Shown here piece by piece: positions 28,812-36,543 of a DNA stretch of 64,000 bases (position 1 is the first letter of the stretch; each line of letters opens with the position of its first letter). Source of the DNA: Collinsella aerofaciens (GTDB taxonomy: Bacteria; Actinomycetota; Coriobacteriia; Coriobacteriales; Coriobacteriaceae); the NCBI RefSeq assembly GCF_902364355.1, contig NZ_CABJDK010000006.1:1-64000 (forward strand), written 5' to 3'. The translations under genes and the position numbers were made by a program. The notes under the pieces were generated by a model. It saw nothing but the letters and a program-made list of their open reading frames with translations, ran no database searches and had not been told where the DNA came from.

Positions 28812-28823
28812 GGGGCCTTTTTC
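28793..28823 (+). terminator. Attenuator terminator upstream of the ECF operon
   Basis: AGGCCTCCGGT (28793-28803) pairs with ACCGGGGGCCT (28808-28818) around a TTCG loop, followed by a run of T. It is 38 nt after the leader-peptide stop and 77 nt before the S-component start. Confidence 0.85.
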
Positions 28824-28899
28824 TATCTCGAGCCCGATCGCATTCGCATCACGCGCCTCCGCTTTTCTCTTGCAATCCCCTTCCGAAAGGATTTTCACC

Positions 28900-29472
28900 A
28901 TGTCTCAGAACACCACCGCCACCCAGCCCCGCACCGTCCATACCGCCGATCGCGGCAAACTCGATGTCCGCGCCCTCGTCCTGCTCGCCATCCTACTCGC
29001 CGCCGGCTTCATCCTCAACTTCACCGTCGGCAAGGCAATCTCGGGCATCTCGGGCGGCATGATCAGCCCCGAGTTCATCATCTCGGCCTTCTGCCTCACC
29101 ATCCTGGTCGTTCGCCCCAACATCGGCCAGGCGCTCGTCATTGGCCTCATCTCGGCTGCCGTGATCCAGATCACCACCACTTCGCCGTTCGTCGATTTTG
29201 CCGCCGAGGGCATCGCCGCCATGCTCATGGCCGGCATCGTCAACGCCGCCGGCAAGAACGGTCAGGTCAAGCCCGCCATCGCCATCGTCGCAACCTTCCT
29301 GACCACCTTTGTCTCCGGCGCCATCTTCATGGTCATCAAGATGGCCATGCTCGGCGTGGTCGGCGAGCTCGCCGCCGCCATGTTGCCCGTCGTCGCCATG
29401 ACCGCCGTCTTTAACGCCATTCTGGTCGGCGCCCTCTACCTGCCCATCCAGAAGGCCCTGAAGCTCAACTAA
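28900..29472 (+). CDS. ECF transporter S component, predicted tryptophan-specific (TrpP-like)
   Basis: 190 aa with about five to six TM helices and a short hydrophilic N-terminus, the size of an energy-coupling factor substrate-binding subunit. The pattern LLAIL(L)AAGFILNF...GGMISPEF resembles, from memory, the TrpP tryptophan transporter family. Substrate assignment rests mainly on the Trp leader peptide upstream. ATG 28900 with SD AAAGG is chosen. It is followed by its own ATPase and T-component genes, so this is a group I (dedicated) ECF module. Confidence 0.75.
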   Translation: MSQNTTATQPRTVHTADRGKLDVRALVLLAILLAAGFILNFTVGKAISGISGGMISPEFIISAFCLTILVVRPNIGQALVIGLISAAVIQITTTSPFVDFAAEGIAAMLMAGIVNAAGKNGQVKPAIAIVATFLTTFVSGAIFMVIKMAMLGVVGELAAAMLPVVAMTAVFNAILVGALYLPIQKALKLN

Positions 29473-29516
29473 CCCACAGTGCCCCATCGGTAAAGACCGT
29501 CCCAAACAACTAGCTC

Positions 29517-29560
29517 TTGGGGACGTTCTTAAACGACTAGTCATTAAAGAACGTCCCCAA
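29517..29560. repeat. REP-like hairpin inside the ECF operon
   Basis: Perfect 14-bp arms (29517-29530 and 29547-29560, TTGGGGACGTTCTT) flank a spacer containing GACTAGTC. It lies between the S-component stop and the ATPase SD and could reduce or stabilise downstream message. A partial copy of the core (GACCGTCCC) lies just before it. Confidence 0.75.
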
Positions 29561-29578
29561 TGACCATGAAAGGTATCC

Positions 29579-31330
29579 ATGGAAACGATCATCAACGTCG
29601 ACGATGTCTCGTTCTCCTATGGCACGCAGACCGAGCAGGCGCTCAGCCACATCTCGCTCAGCGTGAACAAGGGAGATTTCATCGGCATCATCGGGCCCTC
29701 GGGCGCCGGCAAGTCCACGCTTGCCGCCTGCCTGTCGGGTGCCGTGCCCCACCACTACACCGGCACGTTCTTTGGGGCCGTCATGGTTGACGGCCACGAC
29801 ACCTGCGAGGTCTCGTTGACCGACGTGTCGCAAATCGTCGGCAGCGTGCTGCAGGATATCGACACGCAGATGGTCGCCTCGGTCGTCGAGGACGAGATGC
29901 TCTTTGGCCTCGAGAACTTTGGCGTTCCCCACGACCAGATCGAGCGGCGCGTGAGTGAAACGCTCGAGACCGTCGGCATCAGCGACCTGCGTGACCGCGA
30001 GATCGCCACCCTCTCGGGCGGACAGAAGCAAAAGGTGGCCATCGCTGCCATCCTCGCCATGCGTCCGCGCGTCTTGGTTCTCGACGAGCCCACCGCGGCA
30101 CTCGACCCCGCCAGCTCCACGTTGGTCTTCGAGACGCTGCGTGAGGCAAACCGCGCGCTTGGAATCACCATCGTCGTCGTTGAGCAAAAGGTCGCCCTAC
30201 TCTCGGAGTACTGCAACCGCGTGCTCGTGCTCAACCATGGCGAAATCGCGCTGCAGGGCGAGCCACACGAGGTCTTCGCGCATACCGACGAGCTCCGTGC
30301 CATCGGCGTCGACTGCCCTCGCGTCACGCGTATCTTCAATAGCCTCGAGGCCGATGGCCTGGTAAGCGGTACCCCTTGCTTGGATGTCGATGAGGCCGAG
30401 CGCCTGATTTCGGGCATTGTCGACCCCGCACACGCGGCCAGCGAAGCCCAGGCGCCCGCCGGCTCCCCGCATGCACCGTCGTTGCGCCCGCACGCCAAGG
30501 ACGCCGAGCCCGTGCTCACCTTCGATCACGTTGAGTTTGCCTATCCCAATGGCGGCGCCGCCGTACACGACCTCAACCTGACCCTCTATCCCGGCGAGCT
30601 CGTGGGCATCGTCGGCCAGAACGGTGCCGGCAAGACCACGCTCACCAAGCTGCTCACAGGCCTGCTTAAGCCCGCCTCGGGCAGCGTGCGCGTTACGGGG
30701 CTGGACACCGCAGCCGTTCCCACGAGCCGCATCGCCCGCGAAGTCGCAACCCTCTTCCAAAACCCCGACCGCCAGATCTGCAAGGATACCGTACTCGACG
30801 AGGTCGCTTTTGGCCTGGAGCTTGCCGGCATCGACCGTGCCGAGGCTCTGCGTCGCGCTCGACTCGTTATCGACCGCTTTGGCCTGCCTGCCGATGAGGC
30901 ACCTTTCTCGCTTTCGCGCGGCCAGCGACAAATGGTGGCGCTTGCCTCCGTCGTAGTTGTTGAGCCCAAGATCGTCGTGCTCGACGAGCCCACGAGCGGC
31001 CTTGATTACCGCGAGTGCATGACCGTCATGGAAACGGTGCGCACCATGGCCGAGCGCGGCTGCGCCGTGATTATGGTCTGTCACGACATGGAAGTCGTTT
31101 CCGACTTTGCCGAGCGTATCGTAGTAATGGCCGACGGTCGTATCCTCGACCGCGGCCGCACGCACGAGCTATTCTCGAACATCGAGCTCATGCAGCAAGC
31201 CTACGTTGAGCCACCTCAGGTCATAGAGCTTTCTCATCGTCTGGCATCCTCCGTCTCTCCCGTCTTTGCACAGGTGAGCGAGGTCACCGATATCGTTCGC
31301 ATTACCGAGGAGATGGTCCACCGTGGTTAA
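29579..31330 (+). CDS. ECF transporter ATPase, fused EcfA1-EcfA2
   Basis: 583 aa with two complete ABC domains. Domain 1 (about 4-250): Walker A GPSGAGKST, signature LSGGQKQK, Walker B VLVLDEP. Domain 2 (about 310-540): Walker A GQNGAGKTT, signature LSRGQRQM (Gly replaced by Arg at position 3), Walker B IVVLDEP. In most ECF systems these are separate EcfA and EcfA' proteins; here one chain supplies both sites. It overlaps the EcfT gene by 8 bp. SD GAAAGG precedes ATG 29579. Confidence 0.92.
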   Translation: METIINVDDVSFSYGTQTEQALSHISLSVNKGDFIGIIGPSGAGKSTLAACLSGAVPHHYTGTFFGAVMVDGHDTCEVSLTDVSQIVGSVLQDIDTQMVASVVEDEMLFGLENFGVPHDQIERRVSETLETVGISDLRDREIATLSGGQKQKVAIAAILAMRPRVLVLDEPTAALDPASSTLVFETLREANRALGITIVVVEQKVALLSEYCNRVLVLNHGEIALQGEPHEVFAHTDELRAIGVDCPRVTRIFNSLEADGLVSGTPCLDVDEAERLISGIVDPAHAASEAQAPAGSPHAPSLRPHAKDAEPVLTFDHVEFAYPNGGAAVHDLNLTLYPGELVGIVGQNGAGKTTLTKLLTGLLKPASGSVRVTGLDTAAVPTSRIAREVATLFQNPDRQICKDTVLDEVAFGLELAGIDRAEALRRARLVIDRFGLPADEAPFSLSRGQRQMVALASVVVVEPKIVVLDEPTSGLDYRECMTVMETVRTMAERGCAVIMVCHDMEVVSDFAERIVVMADGRILDRGRTHELFSNIELMQQAYVEPPQVIELSHRLASSVSPVFAQVSEVTDIVRITEEMVHRG

Positions 31331-32069
31331 CGTCATCGACTATATGCCGGGCGACACACTGCTGCACCGCTTGAACCCGGTCGTCAAACTGGGCCTTGCC
31401 GCCGCCATCATCATCGGCATCTTCCTGTCCGACACCTACGTGGCGCTGTTGGGCTTTTTGGCACTCACCCTCGCACTGGGCGCCTATGCCGGTGTCGTCG
31501 ACCGTCTGCTCTCGCTACTCAAGCTGCTGATTCCGCTCGCACTTATCATGCTGGTGCTTCAGCTGGCCTTTATGCGCGACGGCAACATAGTGTGGGGCTT
31601 TATCACCGACACGGGCCTCATTACCGGATCGAAGGCCTGCCTACGCCTGTTGGGCGTGGCGCTGCCACTCATCCTCATGCTTATGGTGACCAAGCTCAAC
31701 GACCTCGCCAACGCCTGCGTTGAGGTGCTGCACGTGCCGTATCGCTATGCCTTCACCTTTACCACGGCGCTACGCTTTGTGCCGGTGTTTGGTCAGGAGA
31801 TGAACGCCATCATGGAAGCGCAGACCGCACGCGGCGTCGAGTACGACACCAAGAACCCCATCAAGAAGCTTAAGCTCATGCTGCCACTGTGCGTGCCACT
31901 GCTCATCTCGAGCGTGGGCAAGACCGATGCCACAGCCTTGGCGGCAGAACAGCGCGGCTTCTATCTGCGTACACGCGCCAGCTCGTACAAGCGCTACCCC
32001 ATCAAGGGCCTGGACATCGCCGTGCTCATCGTCAGCATCGCCCTCATCGCCATCGGCTTCCTGTTCTAG
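31323..32069 (+). CDS. ECF transporter T component (EcfT)
   Basis: 248-aa transmembrane coupling protein that links the ATPases to the S component. About five to six TM helices plus a long cytoplasmic region with two ATPase-contact motifs of the Ala-Arg-Gly type (AQTARGVEYD and AEQRGFYLRTR). The GTG start at 31323 lies 8 bp inside the end of the ATPase gene, so it is translationally coupled. Completes the module S, A1A2, T. Confidence 0.9.
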   Translation: MVNVIDYMPGDTLLHRLNPVVKLGLAAAIIIGIFLSDTYVALLGFLALTLALGAYAGVVDRLLSLLKLLIPLALIMLVLQLAFMRDGNIVWGFITDTGLITGSKACLRLLGVALPLILMLMVTKLNDLANACVEVLHVPYRYAFTFTTALRFVPVFGQEMNAIMEAQTARGVEYDTKNPIKKLKLMLPLCVPLLISSVGKTDATALAAEQRGFYLRTRASSYKRYPIKGLDIAVLIVSIALIAIGFLF

Positions 32070-32097
32070 TTCGCCACCGGCAGCAACCGCCCAACGC

Positions 32098-32135
32098 AAA
32101 AGGCCTCGGCTCGCACCAAACGAGCCGAGGCCTTT
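32098..32135 (+). terminator. Terminator of the ECF operon
   Basis: 15-bp stem AAAGGCCTCGGCTCG (from 32099) with its complement ending 32135, 7-nt loop, followed by TTTAC. Near-symmetrical A and T tracts make it usable from both strands. Confidence 0.85.
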
Positions 32136-32167
32136 ACTGTTTCACCAGATAAAACCTACCAAAATTA

Positions 32168-32188
32168 ACCTGTCCCTTTTTGACAGGT
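32168..32188. repeat. Short REP-like hairpin with ACCTGTCCC core
   Basis: ACCTGTC (32168-32174) pairs with GACAGGT (32182-32188); on the minus strand it reads ACCTGTCAAAAAGGGACAGGT. It lies 6 bp after the racemase stop and shares the GGGACAGG core found elsewhere in the window. Confidence 0.6.
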
Positions 32189-32194
32189 CGGAAG

Positions 32195-32941
32195 CTAGAG
32201 GCGGTAGGGGGCGCCGCTGCGGATGATGGATTCGCGCACCAAGACATCCATGGCATCGAGGGTGATCTCGGGCATCTCTCGATACTTCTGCAGCACCGAT
32301 AGCTCGGTGCAGGCCAGAATGACACGGTCGCAGCCGCTACGGGCGAACTCCCACATCACGCGGTCGAACTTATCCATATCGGGCTCACGTCCGGCTTTCA
32401 CATCATCGTAGATAAGCGACATCACATCGTTCTGACGTTTCTCGCTGGGATAGACGACCTCAACACCCGCAGCCTCGCATTCGCGGCCGTAGACGCCCGC
32501 GCCCACGGTTCCGTCGGTGCCCATGATGCCAATCTTGCGCACCGGCTCGGCCGGCATGCTCAGGTTGGGGTCGAACTCGCACTCCCCCATCACCGCACCC
32601 GCAAGGGCATAGCGCACCGACTCACGCGGCATGTGGATAATCGGCACCTTCGTAAACGACTGGATCTGGTCGTAGAAGTAGTGTGACGTGTTGCAGGGAA
32701 TGGCAATGTGCGCACAGCCCAGCGACTCGAGTGCCTGGGCACACTCTTTCATGGTCGCCAGCAGCTTGGCGTGCTCGCCGGTCTTAATGGCCAGCGTGCG
32801 GTCGGGCATGGTCGACTTGGAGAGCACCACCATGTCGATATGATCCTGATCGCAGGCAGCAGCCGTATGACGCACTACCTGGTCGTAGTAATACGACGTG
32901 GCCTCGGCGCCCATGCCGCCGATAACTCCCAGCTTTTCCAT
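32195..32941 (-). CDS. Aspartate/glutamate racemase family protein
   Basis: 248 aa, PLP-independent two-cysteine racemase. The catalytic pair is IPCNTSH and LACTELS, and the N-terminus MEKLGVIGGMGAEATSYYY matches aspartate racemase more than MurI. ATG 32941 with SD AAGGAGGCGGCG is chosen over upstream in-frame codons. It follows, with an 84-bp gap, an ATP-grasp ligase gene on the same strand. Inferred role: D-Asp supply for that ligase. Confidence 0.88.
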   Translation of the reverse strand: MEKLGVIGGMGAEATSYYYDQVVRHTAAACDQDHIDMVVLSKSTMPDRTLAIKTGEHAKLLATMKECAQALESLGCAHIAIPCNTSHYFYDQIQSFTKVPIIHMPRESVRYALAGAVMGECEFDPNLSMPAEPVRKIGIMGTDGTVGAGVYGRECEAAGVEVVYPSEKRQNDVMSLIYDDVKAGREPDMDKFDRVMWEFARSGCDRVILACTELSVLQKYREMPEITLDAMDVLVRESIIRSGAPYRL

Positions 32942-33025
32942 CGCCGCCTCCTTGGTGACGCTTGCGCAATTGCGCGTATCATACCCGCGCCCGCCCGATG
33001 TAAACCGGACGGGCGCCGCACTCAT

Positions 33026-34282
33026 CTACTTGTAATACGTCTTGAACAGCTTAAAGTGGCGCAGCTTGGTGTGCCACATGCGCAGCCAGCGGTTAAAGAC
33101 AAAGTCGCCCTTCATAAACGAAGGGTCGGCGCCCTTGCCTTCCTTGTCCAGGCGATGCACCTTAGCGCGCAGCTCGGGATCCTTGACGTACTTGTCGACG
33201 ACGCCCATGGGGACGACCATCCACAGCGCCTCGTCCTGCGCCGTCACAAACTCCGGCTCAAACGGGCGGTTGAACACATACTCGTCCACCACATACTTGG
33301 CAACGTTAAAGCCGCTGTTAGTGACGTAGTAGTTGCTGCGACCTTGGCGCGTGTTGAAATCGAAGAACTTAAACGAGCCGTCGCGCTCGTCGTACTTAAC
33401 GTCAAAGTTGGAATAGCCCACAAAGTGAAGGTCCTCGAGCAACTTGCGCACGCCGCCCATGAGCTCGTCATTGGGCTCGGTGATGATACAGGCGTGGTTG
33501 CCGACACCGTGAGGCTGATGCTCCTCGAGCAGCACGTGACCCAGGCACATCATGCGCACCTTGCCGTTGCGGTCGGAATAACTGGTGAGCACGCGCATGT
33601 ACTCGTCATTGCCGGGCACGCGATCCTGCAAGATCAGGTCGTCGGTGTAGCCGCTGGCATACGAGTCGCGAATGACCTGTTCCAGCTCGGCACGGTCGGC
33701 AATCTCATAGGCCTTTTTCTGGCCCTCGAACTCGTGCTGCCACCACATGATGCCGTCAGAAGGCTTCAGAATCATCGGGTAGGGAAAATCGATCTGGTCG
33801 AGCACTTCGGCAGGCGCCTCGCCTTGGGCGTTCAGCATCGCCATGGTGAAGGTAAAGGTATGCGGATAGGGCACGCCATGCTTCTCGCACAGCTCGTAGA
33901 AGATCTCCTTCTTCTGACACTGCTCAAGCATGCTATAGGGAGCGTAAGGCGCGACGATGTTATCCGCCAACTCATGGGCATCCTTGGCCTGAGCCACGAG
34001 GGCAACATAGTTATCGCCACAGCCCACAAGGACAATCGTCTTATCGGCATGCGCTTGGGCAATGCCGTTGACGGTCCTGAGCATCACGGGCATGGTATCG
34101 ATATCCACGTTGGGCGTGTAGTCGATAATCTGGCTGCGGTACGCGGGACCCGTCTGATACTTGCCAAAGACCAGACTCTTGACCTGGTACTCCTCATAGA
34201 AGGCGCGCGCCACCGAATAGGCGTTGATGTCGCCACCGAGCAGCACGGGAATGAACTCGCGCTCTGTAAACTGCAATGCCAT
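33026..34282 (-). CDS. ATP-grasp ligase, probable D-aspartate ligase for the peptidoglycan side chain
   Basis: 418 aa ATP-grasp protein. An N-terminal pre-ATP-grasp fold (PVLLGGDINAYSVARAF) precedes the ATP-binding region (FPYPMILKPSDGIMWW, LILQDRVPGNDEYMRVL) and the metal/phosphate loop (FKFFDFNTRQGRSN). It resembles the D-aspartate ligase (Asl) of Enterococcus faecium, which also lies next to an aspartate racemase gene. Function would be attaching D-Asp to the third residue of the stem peptide as cross-bridge. General carboxylate-amine ligase of other specificity is the alternative. Start ATG 34282. Confidence 0.72.
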   Translation of the reverse strand: MALQFTEREFIPVLLGGDINAYSVARAFYEEYQVKSLVFGKYQTGPAYRSQIIDYTPNVDIDTMPVMLRTVNGIAQAHADKTIVLVGCGDNYVALVAQAKDAHELADNIVAPYAPYSMLEQCQKKEIFYELCEKHGVPYPHTFTFTMAMLNAQGEAPAEVLDQIDFPYPMILKPSDGIMWWQHEFEGQKKAYEIADRAELEQVIRDSYASGYTDDLILQDRVPGNDEYMRVLTSYSDRNGKVRMMCLGHVLLEEHQPHGVGNHACIITEPNDELMGGVRKLLEDLHFVGYSNFDVKYDERDGSFKFFDFNTRQGRSNYYVTNSGFNVAKYVVDEYVFNRPFEPEFVTAQDEALWMVVPMGVVDKYVKDPELRAKVHRLDKEGKGADPSFMKGDFVFNRWLRMWHTKLRHFKLFKTYYK

Positions 34283-34505
34283 GGAAACTTCCTATCATGA
34301 ACTGCCCACACAACGGGGCGGTCTTTGCGCAACTGATTTATTCTAGCGTGCCAAGCCGCCGGCGCCCAAAGCTCCACCGTATCTATGGCAATCGACGCAA
34401 TCGTCCAGCACGAAGACGGCGCTCACCGTTGTATGACAATGGGCAATGAACCTACCATTGTTGTAGGATTCAGCGTATTGACATCCTCGAACGAAAGGCG
34501 CGCAC

Positions 34506-35138
34506 GTGCCCCAAGACCATCCGACCGATAATCCTATCCTCAATGCCACGAAGCGCGAGCTGGCGGAACGCGCACAAACGGCCGTTCCCCTACGCACGAC
34601 AAACGATGCCTACGACAGGCCCGCCCGCATCGTCTCAATCAACACGTCGGCGCACAAGGGCACACGCAAGTCGCCCGTCGCCGATGGACACGACACCGTT
34701 ATAGAACAATTTGGCCTCGCCTCCGACGCACACGCCGGGCATTGGCACCGTCAGGTTTCCTTTTTGGCCGCAGAGTCCATCCAGACGGCGCAGGCCCGCG
34801 GGCTCGATGTGCGCAAGGGTGACTTTGGGGAGAATTTCACCACGCAAGGCATCAATCTACTCTCGCTCCCCATGGGCACGCAGCTCAAGCTTGGCAGCGA
34901 GGTGCTTGTCGAAATCAGCCAAATCGGCAAGGTCTGCCACACACGCTGTGCCATCTACTATCTCGCCGGCGACTGCATCTTTCCCCACGAGGGCGTTTTT
35001 GGCGTGGTGCTAAAGGGCGGAGAGGTCCATATCGGCGACGACATCCAGGTGGTCAAGCTCGGCGACGGCACCTGCTCGTTCACCCCTGCCGAGGCCCTCG
35101 AAGAGATTGAGCGGGCTCGTCAGGAGGGCACGCTGTAG
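34506..35138 (+). CDS. MOSC domain protein
   Basis: 210 aa. The MOSC (molybdenum-cofactor sulfurase C-terminal) fold is recognisable by HWHRQVSFLA, KGDFGENFTTQGI and the conserved Cys in GKVCHTRCAIYY. Standalone MOSC proteins such as YiiM reduce hydroxylated compounds with Moco in some species. The start is GTG 34506. No other molybdenum genes are nearby, so its partner is unknown. The 223-bp gap to the divergent ligase carries presumed promoters I cannot resolve. Confidence 0.85.
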   Translation: MPQDHPTDNPILNATKRELAERAQTAVPLRTTNDAYDRPARIVSINTSAHKGTRKSPVADGHDTVIEQFGLASDAHAGHWHRQVSFLAAESIQTAQARGLDVRKGDFGENFTTQGINLLSLPMGTQLKLGSEVLVEISQIGKVCHTRCAIYYLAGDCIFPHEGVFGVVLKGGEVHIGDDIQVVKLGDGTCSFTPAEALEEIERARQEGTL

Positions 35139-35265
35139 TTGTAAAACCCCACGTTGAGATAGCTTTTACAGCCCAAAACACCTCTCAAATAGGGCTCCGT
35201 AACGTTAAAGTTGAACTCTATGGTTTCTCAACAATTCATCATAACTGCAGGTCAAAGCCAAAGCC

Positions 35266-35310
35266 TCAAGTTCAACTTGACCCTTTGGAACCTTTAAGGT
35301 TCAAGTTGAG
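35266..35310. promoter_or_regulatory. Palindrome cluster, candidate operator
   Basis: TCAAGTTCAACTTGA (35266-35280) is a perfect 7-1-7 palindrome. Nearby are AACCTTTAAGGTT (35289-35301) and a further TCAAGTTGA (35301-35309). They lie 60-110 bp before the cell-wall hydrolase start, near a possible -10 TAGAAT at about 35330. A repressor or two-component site is plausible; the regulator is unknown. The remainder of 35139-35372 holds no gene. Confidence 0.45.
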
Positions 35311-35372
35311 GTCGAAAGCAGTAGTAGAATACCGTTCGAACCATAACCCACGATTGATTGCAGAGGGACTGG

Positions 35373-36506
35373 ATGCAGCATTCGAATCATCGCGCCGCAG
35401 CGCTCATTGCGTCGAAGCCGGCTCGTATCATCACGAGCGCCGCGCTCGCCGTTGCGCTGACGGCCACGCCGATGCTCTCCCCCGTTGCGGCGTATGCCGC
35501 CTCGCAGGCAACGCAGGACCAGCTTTCCGCAGCCCAGCAGAAGATCGAAGCCGCCACGAGCGCCTACAACGACGCCCGCACCAAACTCGATGACCTGCAA
35601 AAGCAGATTGACTCCAATGAGGCAAGCATCGAGGAAATCGAGGCTAAGCTTCCCGAGCAGCAGGCCAAGGCAAGCTCCGCCATGCGCGATCTGTACAAGT
35701 ATCAGAAGGGCACCAACCCCATCGTGAGCTTCCTGGTCAACGCGCAGAGCCTGGGTGAGTTCATCACGACCTGCAAATACACCAACCAGATCACGAGCTC
35801 GAGCGTCGACGAGATCGAACAGCTCAATAACATGCAAACCGAACTCGAGCAGAACAAGGCTGAGCTCCAGCAGGCCAAGTCTCAGCTTGAGGCAGAGCAG
35901 AAAAACGCCGAGGATGCGTTGGCTCAGGCCCAGCAGCTCCGCAGCGAGGCGCAGGCAAAAGCCGAGCAGGAAAATGCCGCCGAGCTTGCCAAGCTTGAGG
36001 CCGATAAGGCCGCTGCCGCCGAGAAGATCTCGGGCGAGGGCGTAAGCGGCAACAATTCCAGCAGCCAGGCCACCAACACCAACACCACCATCGACACCAC
36101 GGTGAACAACGCCAATACCGGTAGCTCCGATTACGATTCGTTCATTAATGAGTGGACGAGCCGCATCGACAATTATCTCGCCGGCTCCCCCATGGCAGGC
36201 CAGGGCTATAACTTTGCCGTCGCCGCTTGGAATACCGGTGTCGACCCCCGTTGGTCCCCCGCCATCGCCTGCATCGAGAGCACCAAGGGTGCTTATTGCG
36301 CCAATTCTTACAACGCCTGGGGCTGGAGTGCCCGTGGCGGCGGTTGGCGCAGCTTTGGCAGCTGGAGCGAGGGCATCTCCGCTCACGTTGCCTATCTGGG
36401 CGCCAACTACGGCTCCACCCTTACCCCGGCAGCGGCCAAAAAGTACTGCCCGCCCACGTGGCAGGACTGGTACAACAAAGTCGCCGCTCAGATGAACCGC
36501 ATCTAG
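35373..36506 (+). CDS. Secreted coiled-coil peptidoglycan hydrolase (PcsB-like N-terminus)
   Basis: 377 aa. Signal peptide (about 1-43, ending ...AYA|ASQA), long coiled coil (about 45-225, many Gln, Glu, Ala and Lys), Ser/Thr/Asn-rich linker, and a C-terminal lysozyme- or glucosaminidase-like domain (about 250-377) with ACIESTKG as a likely catalytic Glu and NAWGWSARGGGW. In PcsB and CwlO-type proteins such coiled coils are controlled by FtsEX. Start ATG 35373 is supported by GAGGGA 35362-35367. Likely role: cell separation. The exact C-terminal enzyme class needs profile search. Confidence 0.82.
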   Translation: MQHSNHRAAALIASKPARIITSAALAVALTATPMLSPVAAYAASQATQDQLSAAQQKIEAATSAYNDARTKLDDLQKQIDSNEASIEEIEAKLPEQQAKASSAMRDLYKYQKGTNPIVSFLVNAQSLGEFITTCKYTNQITSSSVDEIEQLNNMQTELEQNKAELQQAKSQLEAEQKNAEDALAQAQQLRSEAQAKAEQENAAELAKLEADKAAAAEKISGEGVSGNNSSSQATNTNTTIDTTVNNANTGSSDYDSFINEWTSRIDNYLAGSPMAGQGYNFAVAAWNTGVDPRWSPAIACIESTKGAYCANSYNAWGWSARGGGWRSFGSWSEGISAHVAYLGANYGSTLTPAAAKKYCPPTWQDWYNKVAAQMNRI

Positions 36507-36516
36507 GTGCAACTGC

Positions 36517-36539
36517 AAAGGGCCCCAATGGGGCCCTTT
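36517..36539. terminator. Bidirectional terminator between hydrolase and kinase
   Basis: AAAGGGCCCC/GGGGCCCTTT with a 3-nt loop and TTTTCTTTT after it. It serves the hydrolase on the plus strand and ends 5 bp before the kinase stop on the other strand. Confidence 0.8.
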
Positions 36540-36543
36540 TCTT

